This document shows positions 25,694-34,688 of a DNA stretch of 64,000 nt, in pieces (position 1 is the first letter of the stretch; each line of letters starts with the position of its first letter). A program made the position numbers and the translations under genes. Source of the stretch: Nostoc desertorum CM1-VF14 (GTDB taxonomy: Bacteria; Cyanobacteriota; Cyanobacteriia; Cyanobacteriales; Nostocaceae). The notes beneath the pieces are model-generated. The model was not told the DNA's origin, searched no databases, and was given only the letters and a program-made list of their open reading frames with translations. The DNA is taken from NCBI GenBank assembly GCA_019359245.1, contig JAHHHR010000007.1:1-64000 (forward strand). The letters run 5' to 3'.

Positions 25694-26311
25694 CTAGCTC
25701 TCAAAACCTGATATAAAGTCCGTCTTACTCCTAGACACTACTATATGCTGCGGTAAATATACTGTCAGTATTTTGCCTAGTAACGCACATTGTTCCATAA
25801 AATCAATTGTTTCATTACCCCATAATTTTTCCAGAATTAGCCCGTCTACAAAGCTCAAAACAAAGGAAGCTAATACCGAATCTTGAATACCCAATAAATC
25901 GGAAATGGCCTCTTGATAGCGCTGATTAGTCCGCTTGAAAATACTCTTTTTCAACATTTCTTTAGAGTCCTTGTGTTGGCAAAAATCAATCCATATATAA
26001 GTCCATTTAATGAAATAATCCTCGTTTTTCACTAAATATCTTCCTAATGCTTCCATTGATTCTTGCAGCGTTTGCGCTCCTTCTAGTTCAGCTAATGCTG
26101 TACTTAAATCTTGCTCACATATTTCCTGGGCCAATTGTTCAAATAGAGCTTGTTTGCTAGAAAAATAGTGGTACAGCGTACCAGTAGAAACCCCTAGCCC
26201 TTCAGCAATTTGGCGCATAGTGATGGAACCATAACCTTTTTGGGCAAATAAATCAAAGCACTTGTCGAGCAGTTCTTTACGGTATTGCTCATGGTCAACA
26301 ATCTTAGGCAT
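25694..26311 (-). CDS. TetR/AcrR family transcriptional regulator
   Basis: A 205-residue TetR-type repressor. The N-terminal helix-turn-helix is clear: CFDLFAQKGYGSITMRQIAEGLGVSTGTLYHYFSSKQ. The C-terminal ligand domain (~60-205) is helical and not informative as to ligand. It is codirectional with and directly upstream of the devB unit, so it probably controls that exporter and itself. A palindrome AACGAGCGTT (26332-26341) lies 20 bp upstream of its start codon and is a plausible operator. Confidence 0.9.
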   Translation of the reverse strand: MPKIVDHEQYRKELLDKCFDLFAQKGYGSITMRQIAEGLGVSTGTLYHYFSSKQALFEQLAQEICEQDLSTALAELEGAQTLQESMEALGRYLVKNEDYFIKWTYIWIDFCQHKDSKEMLKKSIFKRTNQRYQEAISDLLGIQDSVLASFVLSFVDGLILEKLWGNETIDFMEQCALLGKILTVYLPQHIVVSRSKTDFISGFES

Positions 26312-26327
26312 TACTCAGTTTATTTAT

Positions 26328-26345
26328 ATCGAACGAGCGTTATAT
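26328..26345. promoter_or_regulatory. Possible TetR operator
   Basis: The core AACGAGCGTT (26332-26341) is a perfect 4-2-4 dyad inside the longer imperfect palindrome TATATCGAACGAGCGTTATATA. It is 20 bp upstream of the tetR start codon, the usual place for an autoregulatory operator. A separate dyad, GATTGATTTCAATC, lies at 26388-26401. Binding is inferred. Confidence 0.4.
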
Positions 26346-26498
26346 ATTAGAGTAACATCTTTATTGCTGATATGTAAAAGCATAGTTGATTGATTTCAAT
26401 CGAACAAATAGATAAGGGAATCACAACTAAGCCTAAAACAGTATAAAAAGTTGTTTTCATAATATAATAATCTATGTGTTTTTAGTTAAGTACAGTTT

Positions 26499-27671
26499 AT
26501 GCCTTATCGGAGAAAATTTTTAACAAGAGCAGGATATACCACCCTTTCTGCCTTATTGACTATGGGGTTTTTACAAAAGGATAAGCAAAAAGACGACGAT
26601 CAAACAAACTATTCTGTAGCTAATTATACTAATATAAATTCTCCCCTTCGGCAATTAGCTGCTGCCAAAGGAAAACGTTATGGCGCAGCAATTTCTAGTG
26701 ATATTTTGCTAAAAGAGAAGGATTACGCTAATTTGATTGCTCGTGAATGTTCGGTTGTGACACCGAATGGTGAATTAAAATGGAATGCTACTGAACCACA
26801 GCCAGGAAAATTTACCTTTGAATCAGCAGATGCGATCGCCGATTTCTGCCTAAAGAATAATATAGAATTACATGGACATACCCTTTTCTGGCACATGGGA
26901 AGACCAGATTGGCTTCCTTACCCCCCTACGCTTCAAATGATCGAACGCCATGTTAAAGGAGTCATGGGGCATTATCGCAATAGCCACGTGTTAAAGTCTT
27001 GGGATATTGCCAATGAAATTATTGCTGATAATGAAAATGAAACTAACAACCCTACCTACGGTTTGCGTAAAGGGGTAAAACCAGAATTAATTCGAGACTT
27101 GTTTTTAATTGCAGCTTCAGTTGATAAAAGCAAGAAATTTTACCTAAACGATTTTGGCATCGAAGGCGCTACATGGAAATCAGACCGTTTCTTAAAAATG
27201 GTTGAATACCTGAAAAATAGTGGTGTTAAAATTGACGGGGCAGGTATCCAATCACATCTATGGTTTTCTACTGCCTACGGTTTTGACGAGAAAGGATTTA
27301 ATTCCGTCTTAAAACGGCTTAACGATCTTGAAGTTAAACCAATAATTACAGAATTAGATATTATCATCGATGCCCCTCTACCTGATAGTATCAACAAGCT
27401 AGACCAGATGGTAGCCGACAGTTACAAACGATATCTTGATCTGTGCTTTGCGGCTAAAGTTGATACTGTAATTACATGGGGGCTTACCGACCGCCATACC
27501 TGGATACGTCATCCCGATTGGATGCCAAGAAAAACCTTTAGGGGCAATCCAAATCTTTGGAAATTTCTGCGTCCGCTTCCTTTCGATGAGAAGCTGCAAC
27601 CTAAATCCGCCCGTAATGCTATTGCCCAAGCTTTTCAGCAAGCAACTTATACTCCACCTAGATATAAATAG
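26499..27671 (+). CDS. Glycoside hydrolase family 10 (endo-beta-xylanase-like), Tat-exported
   Basis: A 390-residue GH10 enzyme. The N-terminus has a twin-arginine signal (YRRKFLTRAG then a hydrophobic stretch), so it is exported folded. The TIM-barrel hallmarks are intact: HGHTLFWH, acid/base Glu173 in WDIANE (168-173), and nucleophile Glu285 in ITELDI, plus TWGLTDRHTW near the end. GH10 enzymes hydrolyse beta-1,4-xylan and related glycans. Free-living cyanobacteria seldom use xylan, so the role may be trimming the cell's own exopolysaccharide made by the adjacent cluster, or plant interaction in a symbiotic Nostoc. It is transcribed divergently from tetR. Confidence 0.9.
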   Translation: MPYRRKFLTRAGYTTLSALLTMGFLQKDKQKDDDQTNYSVANYTNINSPLRQLAAAKGKRYGAAISSDILLKEKDYANLIARECSVVTPNGELKWNATEPQPGKFTFESADAIADFCLKNNIELHGHTLFWHMGRPDWLPYPPTLQMIERHVKGVMGHYRNSHVLKSWDIANEIIADNENETNNPTYGLRKGVKPELIRDLFLIAASVDKSKKFYLNDFGIEGATWKSDRFLKMVEYLKNSGVKIDGAGIQSHLWFSTAYGFDEKGFNSVLKRLNDLEVKPIITELDIIIDAPLPDSINKLDQMVADSYKRYLDLCFAAKVDTVITWGLTDRHTWIRHPDWMPRKTFRGNPNLWKFLRPLPFDEKLQPKSARNAIAQAFQQATYTPPRYK

Positions 27672-28058
27672 CGCTTTTAAGGGACTTCGAAAAAAATGTC
27701 CCATCCCTGCGGGGCGCTACGCGTAGCTTGCGTACCCCTTTAGGTACGCTTTAAGAGCAGGGGCACTACGGTTTAGGTTAAGCATCTCTTTCTTCTCTCT
27801 ACCTCCTCTGCACCTTAGCGGTAGCCTGCGACAAGCCGCTTTGACGTTAAAAAATTGACTTTGGCAACAGAGTTTTAGCCTTAACTGAACCGTATTGGAG
27901 CAGGGGGAGGGAAAGTCGTAGAGAAGTTCAGAAGTTGAATAAGCCGTACTCACTAATTAATGGTTAAGCCTTGCCTTAAAATAGTAGCTCGCTCAGTTCG
28001 TGATGAATTGAGCGAGCTACTGGTGAAGCTTGGCGAGACTCAATCACGCTAGAAACTT
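27672..28058. repeat. Repeat-rich spacer after the GH10 gene
   Basis: Bases ~27700-27760 are short dispersed palindromes (GGGGCGCTACGCGTAGC, GGTACGC words), and ~27780-27960 resembles common Nostoc intergenic repeat sequence, with frames that are not credible genes. A strong hairpin at 27983-28021 is listed separately. Confidence 0.6.
27983..28021 (-). terminator. Strong hairpin after the exopolysaccharide operon
   Basis: AGTAGCTCGCTCAGTTC (27983-27999) pairs along 17 bp with GAATTGAGCGAGCTACT (28005-28021), with a single G-U pair, around the loop GTGAT. It lies about 38 bp downstream of the last glycosyltransferase of the cluster on the minus strand, and ATTTTAAGG follows in that direction. 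A terminator is likely, though the U-run is short. Confidence 0.6.
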
Positions 28059-28868
28059 CTAAAATTTTGTACTGATAAATCGCACGATTCTATTCTTTTT
28101 TTGTTGACTTGGCATACTCCAAATTTCTCGTAAAAATAATGTGCCTACAAACCAAGGCTCAAGTAAGTAACGTCTCCAAAGTCTTGTAGGCTCAGATAAC
28201 AAGCGATACAACCATTCCAAGCCGACCTTTCCCATCCACCGAGGAGGAGTCGGTATTGCTCCTGCTACATAATCAATACAGGCTCCACTGGTCAAAATAG
28301 TATTGGTATGAATACGTTCAAGATTTTCGTAAATCCAACGCTCTTGACGTGGCATACCCATCCCCACCATCAATACATGAGGTTTGTAAGCATTAATTGC
28401 AGCCAGAGTAGCAAGATTTTCTTGACTATCTTTATTCATGTCAATATAGCCATGAGCGCAAGCAATCTGTAACCCAGGAAATCTCTGGCACAAAATACTT
28501 GCTCCTTTTTCAGCCACTCCTGGTTTTGAACCCAAATAAAATACACGCCAGCCTTTATCAGCTGCTTCCGCCATCAAAGGCCATACCCAGTCAGCATAGG
28601 TTACTCTTTGTTCTCGTTTCATGGGAAAACCTAATAGCTTTCCAATAAACAATATAGGCATACCATCAATATGGGTATACTCTGCCTTGGCATAAAAAGC
28701 TTGCATTCTTGGATCCTTATGGAAGAGATAAAGACTATGCATATTGTGATTAGCAATAATCCATTTTTCCTTCTTCTCAATAGATTCTTCAATCAATAAA
28801 TTTAACTCTGGTATAGAGAGTGCATCTACTTTAACCCCAAGAAATTTATAAGAAAATCTATTTTTCAT
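28059..28868 (-). CDS. WecG/TagA/CpsF family glycosyltransferase (GT26)
   Basis: A 269-residue member of GT26, which usually adds a second sugar (for example ManNAcA) to a lipid-linked primer. Family motifs: IIANHNMHSLY, THIDGMPI, VYFLGSKPGV-like FYLGSKPGVAEKGA, VGMGMPRQERWI, SGACIDYVAGAIPTPPRWMGKVGLEWLYRL and EPTRLWRRYL. The conserved Asp in IDGMP is present. The protein is a peripheral membrane enzyme with a basic, hydrophobic C-terminus. It is the promoter-distal gene of the exopolysaccharide cluster. Confidence 0.92.
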   Translation of the reverse strand: MKNRFSYKFLGVKVDALSIPELNLLIEESIEKKEKWIIANHNMHSLYLFHKDPRMQAFYAKAEYTHIDGMPILFIGKLLGFPMKREQRVTYADWVWPLMAEAADKGWRVFYLGSKPGVAEKGASILCQRFPGLQIACAHGYIDMNKDSQENLATLAAINAYKPHVLMVGMGMPRQERWIYENLERIHTNTILTSGACIDYVAGAIPTPPRWMGKVGLEWLYRLLSEPTRLWRRYLLEPWFVGTLFLREIWSMPSQQKKNRIVRFISTKF

Positions 28869-29058
28869 GACTTAACTTTATTTTGAAAGTATGAGAGATT
28901 AGCTCACAGCTAAGTGAGTATTAAAAACTAGTTTTTAGCAATATTTAAATGTTGCTATTTTTAGTTAAATATGTTTGGTAAACAGATAAGCTGCCGCATC
29001 TTGCAATAAAGGTTCCAACCCATAAAAAGTGCAAGTTATACGCACAACAGCTTATTTT

Positions 29059-30210
29059 CTAAGACTGACTGACTTTAAGAAGAATTTCCGCGATATTTTG
29101 CGCTCTTGCATTCCAGGAATATTTTTCTGTAATTAAGGTATATGCTGTATCTACAAGCGATTGGTATTTATCAAGATTTGAAGCTGCATCCAGTACTGTG
29201 TTAGCGACTTCTTCAGTAGAATATCCTGTTACTAAAAGATGTTCTAAATGGCGAAATTCTTCTAAACCTCGCAAACCTTCTGGAGTTGATACTACTAGTT
29301 TTTTACTAGCAAAATAATCTAATGCTTTATTGCGAGCGCCACCTGCTACTGCTTGTTTAGAGAATGGCAGCAAAGCAATATCTGCATATTTAAGATGAGT
29401 AAGAAAAGTCTCTCTTTTAGGTAAAAATCCTAAAAAAGAAATGTTGGAAGGTATTGGTACTAAGATATCATTACTATCTCTGCCAATAACCACAAAATGT
29501 ATTTTTTGCTGATGATTTTCAATATATTTAGCAACCTCAATAGTCATTAATACAGACATATCATTGCTTGGAAATTGAAATGTTTTAGGAGCAATAAGAA
29601 CCACTATTTTTGCTGGTCTGAATGCTTGATAGGGATCTTTTTCCAAAAACGATTCAGTATTTAGCAAGTCTTCAGTTACACCATTGCCGATACTATAAAT
29701 CTGCTGTGGAGTTTTACCATACCACTGGGAAATTAATTTAGGGATTGAGTCACCTGCGGCAATAATTGGGCAACCAGAGAATATCAAAATCCCCTGAGCA
29801 ATATAGGTTTTAATACATTGCACAAACTCTTTGAAAGGATTAGCAACTGAAAACAAACGCATCCAATATTCATACGCAGAAAATGTATGAAAATCTAATA
29901 CAAGAGATGGCTTATTACCTTTTATAAGCTTTAGTGAAATTAAAGCAGCTAATCCAGGTAATGTTTCTTGAGCATAAATGATATCTGGACAAAAATCCTC
30001 AATGCACTTTTTTATAGTTTGAATATATGACTTTAGGCTTCTTGATCTAATTGAAATAAAAGGTGCATATTTAATAGATGAACAATCTAATCCTAATTGA
30101 AATACATCAAAATGCTCAGTTAGGTATTGTCCGAGATAAAAAGGTCTGGTAAAAGCACCAAATGGTTGACTAGAATCGAGTGTTGAGACAATTAGTAAGC
30201 GTTTACCCAT
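29059..30210 (-). CDS. Family 4-type glycosyltransferase (GT-B fold)
   Basis: A 383-residue GT-B glycosyltransferase. The N-terminal acceptor half starts with GKRLLIVSTLDSSQPFGAFTR; the C-terminal donor half has VVIGRDSNDI, FLGFLPKRE, ADIALLPF and GGARNKALDYFASKKLVVSTPEGLRGLE, a variant of the E-x7-E region. No DxD motif is needed in this fold. It probably transfers one sugar of the repeating unit on the cytoplasmic face; donor and linkage are unknown. It is codirectional with its neighbours, 190 bp before the GT26 gene. Confidence 0.85.
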   Translation of the reverse strand: MGKRLLIVSTLDSSQPFGAFTRPFYLGQYLTEHFDVFQLGLDCSSIKYAPFISIRSRSLKSYIQTIKKCIEDFCPDIIYAQETLPGLAALISLKLIKGNKPSLVLDFHTFSAYEYWMRLFSVANPFKEFVQCIKTYIAQGILIFSGCPIIAAGDSIPKLISQWYGKTPQQIYSIGNGVTEDLLNTESFLEKDPYQAFRPAKIVVLIAPKTFQFPSNDMSVLMTIEVAKYIENHQQKIHFVVIGRDSNDILVPIPSNISFLGFLPKRETFLTHLKYADIALLPFSKQAVAGGARNKALDYFASKKLVVSTPEGLRGLEEFRHLEHLLVTGYSTEEVANTVLDAASNLDKYQSLVDTAYTLITEKYSWNARAQNIAEILLKVSQS

Positions 30211-30336
30211 AATAGCGATCGCTGATTATTTTAAAATTTAATAAATTCATGTTTAAGGCGGCATTCATCAATTTATTCAAATGGGAGATAATTATGTAAA
30301 TACTCTTGGAGAATAACTTTAGTGAAGGTATCAAGC

Positions 30337-31224
30337 CTATGAATTAGTTGGGTTAATATCCTCAGAGAAAGTGGGAGAAATTGCTAAATTTTTGTAACCA
30401 ATAATTGCTCTGATATAGGGTAAAAACCAGTAAAGTATCCAGAATGGCCCAGAGTGCCTGCTACAAAATACAGTCCAGGATTTCAATGGAAAGGCTTTAA
30501 CTTGTAACACTTTATTCAAGCGTTCTAGTATAGTTAAATTGGTATCTACCCAACTATTTCGGATAGAATTTTTAGTACAAGTACCAACATATCCAGGAGC
30601 TACCCAGATTTTACAACCCAATTTACGCGCTCTGAGGGCATAATCTAAATCTCCTAAACTGTGAACAAAAGCGGTATCAATATTGCCAACTTTCGCGACA
30701 ACAGTTTTAGGGATTAGCACACAGTTACCATACATAGCATCGCATTGCTGGATAACTGAACTTGGTTTTAAAAATTCAAACTTGTTAGAATACCACTTTT
30801 TAGATTTTAATGCTCCTCCATAAGTTGCTCTTCCTGTTATTGGATCTTTTGTTGAACCAACTACAATTGAATCTGGATAACCTTGTTTAGCTAAATTGTG
30901 ATAAATCTGTAATAAGTTGCTGATAGCATTGGCTTCTAAAAATGTGTCATCATTCAACCATAGATAATAATCATATTGATTTCTTATTGCCTCACTAAAG
31001 GCAAGATGCATCCCTCCTACCCAAAATAAATTGCCATTACCCTGAAGAATGTGTACCTGTGGATATTCTGCTTTGATAGCCTGTGCAGTCCCATCAGAGC
31101 TACCATCATCAGTTAAATAAACATCACAATGATTTGCTTGCTCATATAAAGTATGTAGGCAGGCAAGAGTTGTATTACGCCTATTATGACAAGTCATCAC
31201 TATAGCTAAATTGGCTTTTCTCAT
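30337..31224 (-). CDS. Family 2 glycosyltransferase (WbbL/rhamnosyltransferase-like)
   Basis: A 295-residue GT2 enzyme. The N-terminus IVMTCHNRRNTTLACLHTL, nucleotide-binding LTDDGSSDGTA, metal site WLNDDTFL and HSLGDLDYALRARKLGCKIW are typical of the rhamnosyl- or galactofuranosyl-transferase-like subgroup. It ends with a hydrophobic segment (FWILYWFLPYIRAIIGY) likely to associate with the membrane. Part of the exopolysaccharide cluster; exact sugar unknown. Confidence 0.85.
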   Translation of the reverse strand: MRKANLAIVMTCHNRRNTTLACLHTLYEQANHCDVYLTDDGSSDGTAQAIKAEYPQVHILQGNGNLFWVGGMHLAFSEAIRNQYDYYLWLNDDTFLEANAISNLLQIYHNLAKQGYPDSIVVGSTKDPITGRATYGGALKSKKWYSNKFEFLKPSSVIQQCDAMYGNCVLIPKTVVAKVGNIDTAFVHSLGDLDYALRARKLGCKIWVAPGYVGTCTKNSIRNSWVDTNLTILERLNKVLQVKAFPLKSWTVFCSRHSGPFWILYWFLPYIRAIIGYKNLAISPTFSEDINPTNS

Positions 31225-31347
31225 TTTATTTCCCTCATCTAGTTTCTACAAAAATATTCAATGCAAATAAGAAGTTTATACCTAAGTTTTACATAATTAA
31301 CTTCGCCTTCAAAGAAAAACATCTTATTTTTCTTGTTTCAATTATGT

Positions 31348-32364
31348 CTAAAGTTTAGCCATCCTTTCTATCCAGCCACTCAAATTAATATCTAAATTCA
31401 AGTTTTTTAATTTTTGTTCCATTCTTCTGACTACCAAAATATATCGGTGCAAAACTGATACACGAGGCATACTGAGTCTGACAACCTCTTGGCACAACCA
31501 TCGATATTTCTCTGAATCGTTATTAAGTTTTTTCAGTTTTTTGATTTGTGCATTCCAATCGTTATAAAAGAATAAGTTGAAATAATGAATGGATATAACC
31601 TCATCCCAATGTTTAATTTGTAGTTCTTTTGATAATCGGTTATGTAAAGGTAATGGATAGCTATAATTAGGAGGGAGATGTTCGACCCTTTCTTCCAAGG
31701 CACATAAAGTTACAGACAAAACAGACTGCTCAACAAAATAAATACCCTGAGGAGGAGTAATATCCATCCGCATTACTTTTTCAAAATTCTCTTTCCAAGC
31801 TGTAAATATACCTGCACTCCTTCTCACAGCAACCAAACCAGAATTCCAGTAGGCTCTGATTCTTTTATTACCAATTGGTGTCTCAACAAATACCTCACGC
31901 TTGACCCCCAGCACTTCATATAGCTTTTGCCAATACCATTCTTGAGGATCTTGTAGACCTGTAGAACCGATTCCTTGACCATACTCAGGACGCATCCTTA
32001 CGTTACAATTTACTGGTAATAAAAGTTCTTTTGGTTCCGAAAAAAGGCATTTGTCGCTGTCTAAAAAAACTAATATTTCTGCATCAATATTTTGTTCCGC
32101 ATAGGCACAAACCAGGGGCTTATTAGCTAGATAATATGCATGAAATTCTTGATTTATAGGAAGTTGCTGATGAATCACCTGCAAAGCTTCAAACGCTTGT
32201 TGAGTTTGCTTTGATATTGGTTCACCTACTCTAGGATGAAAACTATATATAGGTGTATTTTTCAATTCGCCGCAGAACTTACGAATACTTTCTGCAAGCA
32301 TCAAGGATTGACCTTCTAAACGACCAGGTTCTGTACAAATTATAAAAGCTATAGGTAATGACAT
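31348..32364 (-). CDS. Putative GT-A glycosyltransferase of the exopolysaccharide cluster
   Basis: A 338-residue protein. The start (PIAFIICTEPGRLEGQSLMLAESIRKF) and the metal-site-like ILVFLDSDKCLF suggest a GT-A glycosyltransferase of the nucleotide-diphospho-sugar transferase type. YWNSGLVAVRR and QSVLSVTL fit the expected acceptor region. I do not recognise a named family. No TM or signal peptide. Codirectional, 24 bp after the preceding glycosyltransferase gene, so cotranscribed. Confidence 0.6.
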   Translation of the reverse strand: MSLPIAFIICTEPGRLEGQSLMLAESIRKFCGELKNTPIYSFHPRVGEPISKQTQQAFEALQVIHQQLPINQEFHAYYLANKPLVCAYAEQNIDAEILVFLDSDKCLFSEPKELLLPVNCNVRMRPEYGQGIGSTGLQDPQEWYWQKLYEVLGVKREVFVETPIGNKRIRAYWNSGLVAVRRSAGIFTAWKENFEKVMRMDITPPQGIYFVEQSVLSVTLCALEERVEHLPPNYSYPLPLHNRLSKELQIKHWDEVISIHYFNLFFYNDWNAQIKKLKKLNNDSEKYRWLCQEVVRLSMPRVSVLHRYILVVRRMEQKLKNLNLDINLSGWIERMAKL

Positions 32365-32388
32365 ATTATGAAGTATTGATTTACTAAG

Positions 32389-33660
32389 TTAATTTCTAAA
32401 TGAAGATTTCTTTGCTATCATCAATATTTCTTGAAACAAAGCGGAATAACGACGTGCTTGGAGTTCTAGAGTGAATTCTTGTTCTGCTTTCTCACGAGCA
32501 TAGAATGACAGCTTTTGCAGCCTCTGTTCATTTTCAAGTATCCAGGTAATTCCTTTGGCAAAATCTTCAACTTCATAAGGTTTAGCCAAATAGCCATTTT
32601 GCTGATGATCAACAATATCTTTTAAGCCAGTAGAATTAAATGCTACAACCGGAGTACCACAAGCTAGTGATTCAGAAGCTGTCTGTCCAAAAGATTCTTG
32701 AAGAGACGGTACAAGCATCACATCAGCAGCTGAATAAACAGTTGCTAAAGATATATCATCGTGTAAGTGTCCCAAGTAGTGTGTTTTAAAACCCAATTCA
32801 GGTGAGTTTTCGGGTTTAGATGCACCGAAAATAACGATTTCCAACTTATCTTTCCAGCCAGATTTACTTAATTCTTGTAGTGCTGGTTGCAGATAATAAA
32901 AACCTTTTCTAGAATCATTGGTTGCATCCAGCGCTCCAAATAAAATAAGTTGTTTATCCAAAGGTAGATTCAGTAATTGTCGCGCTAAACCTTGATGAAC
33001 AGGTTTATACTTCTGAGTATCCAGCCCATTGGGAATTACTTCAATTCGCAAATTCTTAAATAGAGAACTAGACTTGGCGCATTCGGCTAACCAAGAACCT
33101 GGCGAAACAATTGTCAAATTTAAATTTTTTAAAGCTTTAGCTTTACGTTGCCATACCCAATGGGATAAATCCCCATCTTTTTTACTGTTCAGTTGAGGGC
33201 AGGCTCCACAGGATATTTGGTAGCGATCGCAATCCCCTGCATAACTGCATCCTCCAGTAAATGCCCACATATCATGAATTGTCCAAACCAAAGGGCGCTT
33301 TAGTTTAGCAAGAGTTTCTATTTGCATAAAAGCTGCACTAATCCAATGCAGATTGATTATGTCTGGATTAATTTGAGCAACTTGAGAAATAACTCTATCT
33401 GGTAAGTATTGAATAAAAAATGGAGTATTTTGTTTTTGAGAATAAAATTTTAAAGGTAAGGTTTCAAATGTCAACTTTGCCTTGGCGATGCCTTGAAATA
33501 ATCTCATCTTAGGCGCAATTACTGTTTTGTCATCAGTAGATTTTTCTTGCACCAGCATTTGTGATTGTAAGCCAATATTTTGTAAGCCTTTGTGCAAGCG
33601 ATATGCAGCACGAGCCGCACCACCAGCTACATCTTGGGTGCTAACGAGCAAGACGTTCAT
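32389..33660 (-). CDS. Family 4 glycosyltransferase
   Basis: A GT-B glycosyltransferase of 423 residues from the ATG at 33660 (MNVLLVSTQDVAGGAARAAYRL, the typical GT4 start). An in-frame ATG at 33747 would add 29 residues unlike the family. The donor half shows ILFGALDATNDSRKG, LGHLHDDISLATVYSAADVMLVPSLQESFGQTASESLACGTPVVAFNSTG, with the E-x7-E motif (ESFGQTASE). A Cys-rich segment (GGCSYAGDCDRYQISCGACP) in the acceptor half is common in this subgroup and may bind a metal. Probably cytosolic, adding one sugar to the lipid-linked repeat. Confidence 0.88.
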   Translation of the reverse strand: MNVLLVSTQDVAGGAARAAYRLHKGLQNIGLQSQMLVQEKSTDDKTVIAPKMRLFQGIAKAKLTFETLPLKFYSQKQNTPFFIQYLPDRVISQVAQINPDIINLHWISAAFMQIETLAKLKRPLVWTIHDMWAFTGGCSYAGDCDRYQISCGACPQLNSKKDGDLSHWVWQRKAKALKNLNLTIVSPGSWLAECAKSSSLFKNLRIEVIPNGLDTQKYKPVHQGLARQLLNLPLDKQLILFGALDATNDSRKGFYYLQPALQELSKSGWKDKLEIVIFGASKPENSPELGFKTHYLGHLHDDISLATVYSAADVMLVPSLQESFGQTASESLACGTPVVAFNSTGLKDIVDHQQNGYLAKPYEVEDFAKGITWILENEQRLQKLSFYAREKAEQEFTLELQARRYSALFQEILMIAKKSSFRN

Positions 33661-33818
33661 ATTACTACTATCTAACTTGAAAAAATCTACTTGATAATAA
33701 TGTTTCTCTATTGAAGACATAGTGTTTATCTGTCGGATGAGGTACACGTATGAGAATTATAAACTTCTCAATTAGGAGTTTGAGTGTACCTCACGCGAGT
33801 AGTAACTACTAATCAGCA

Positions 33819-34646
33819 TTATTTGTTTGGTTTGATGCCCTCACAATATAACGAGCCTGGTAGATATACTGTTCCATCAGCATTAATATCTAAGACTTCA
33901 TTACTAAAGTTTGGAATATCGCTTGTATGGGCATCTAAGAATTTAATATCCGAAAAACCAACTCTTTCAAAAAGAGTTTTCATACCATAGCTATCATACA
34001 TCCACTTATGTTTCTCACCAAGGGAAGTTTCATCTAGCATAGACTTACGGACATACCGTGGTATTAACCTCTTAACCATGTCGATGTAGAGGTATTTAAA
34101 TTTGTTTCTGATTTTATTTTGATTGATAGTAAATACCTTTTGCAACAAAGAATTAGTATTATTAGTTGCTATCTCTTCTTTGATATTCACACCTGTTCTT
34201 GATTCTACATAGTTAATGGATGATTCATCATTGCTTTCAAGCACTTGTCGCCAATAAGTTTTCATCAATCCACCATGTTCTGTTCTAACCAATTGGTCGA
34301 TTAACTCAATAATAATCCATTCATACTCCTTGCTTGCTTCTTGATTTTCAATACTGTCGATAATTCTTAAATATTCACGACATGTTCTTTCTAAATCAGG
34401 AACAACGATGCGTAAAATACCTTGAGGTTTTAAAACTCTATAGCATTCTTTCACTAGCATTTCTCCCGTGTCCTTAGAAAAATGCTCCAAAACATGACTG
34501 CTATAAATTACATCGAAATAATCTTTAGGGTATGGAAGCGGTTGCAGTAAGTTATGGGCAATTACTTCAGGATGCTCAGAATTAAAATCTATATTTATCC
34601 ATCCCGGCGAAAATCTGTGTCCACATCCAAAATTTAACTTTTTCAT
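33819..34646 (-). CDS. Class I SAM-dependent methyltransferase
   Basis: A 275-residue methyltransferase. Motif I is KLNFGCGHRFSPGWINID, motif II FDVIYSSHVLEHF, motif III ECYRVLKPQGILRIVVPDLE: the methyltransferase type 11 pattern. In this context it probably O-methylates a sugar in the exopolysaccharide repeat or caps the chain, which can control chain length. The mid-region (~110-230) is helical and may bind the acceptor. Codirectional, 42 bp from the polymerase gene. Confidence 0.85.
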   Translation of the reverse strand: MKKLNFGCGHRFSPGWINIDFNSEHPEVIAHNLLQPLPYPKDYFDVIYSSHVLEHFSKDTGEMLVKECYRVLKPQGILRIVVPDLERTCREYLRIIDSIENQEASKEYEWIIIELIDQLVRTEHGGLMKTYWRQVLESNDESSINYVESRTGVNIKEEIATNNTNSLLQKVFTINQNKIRNKFKYLYIDMVKRLIPRYVRKSMLDETSLGEKHKWMYDSYGMKTLFERVGFSDIKFLDAHTSDIPNFSNEVLDINADGTVYLPGSLYCEGIKPNK

Positions 34647-34688
34647 GATTTCTCTCCTTTCAATTATATAAGTATGTAAACTATTGAT

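Noticed and set aside
27717..27953. 78-codon minus-strand frame
   Set aside because: The sequence consists of dispersed intergenic repeats typical of Nostoc; translation is an artefact of them.
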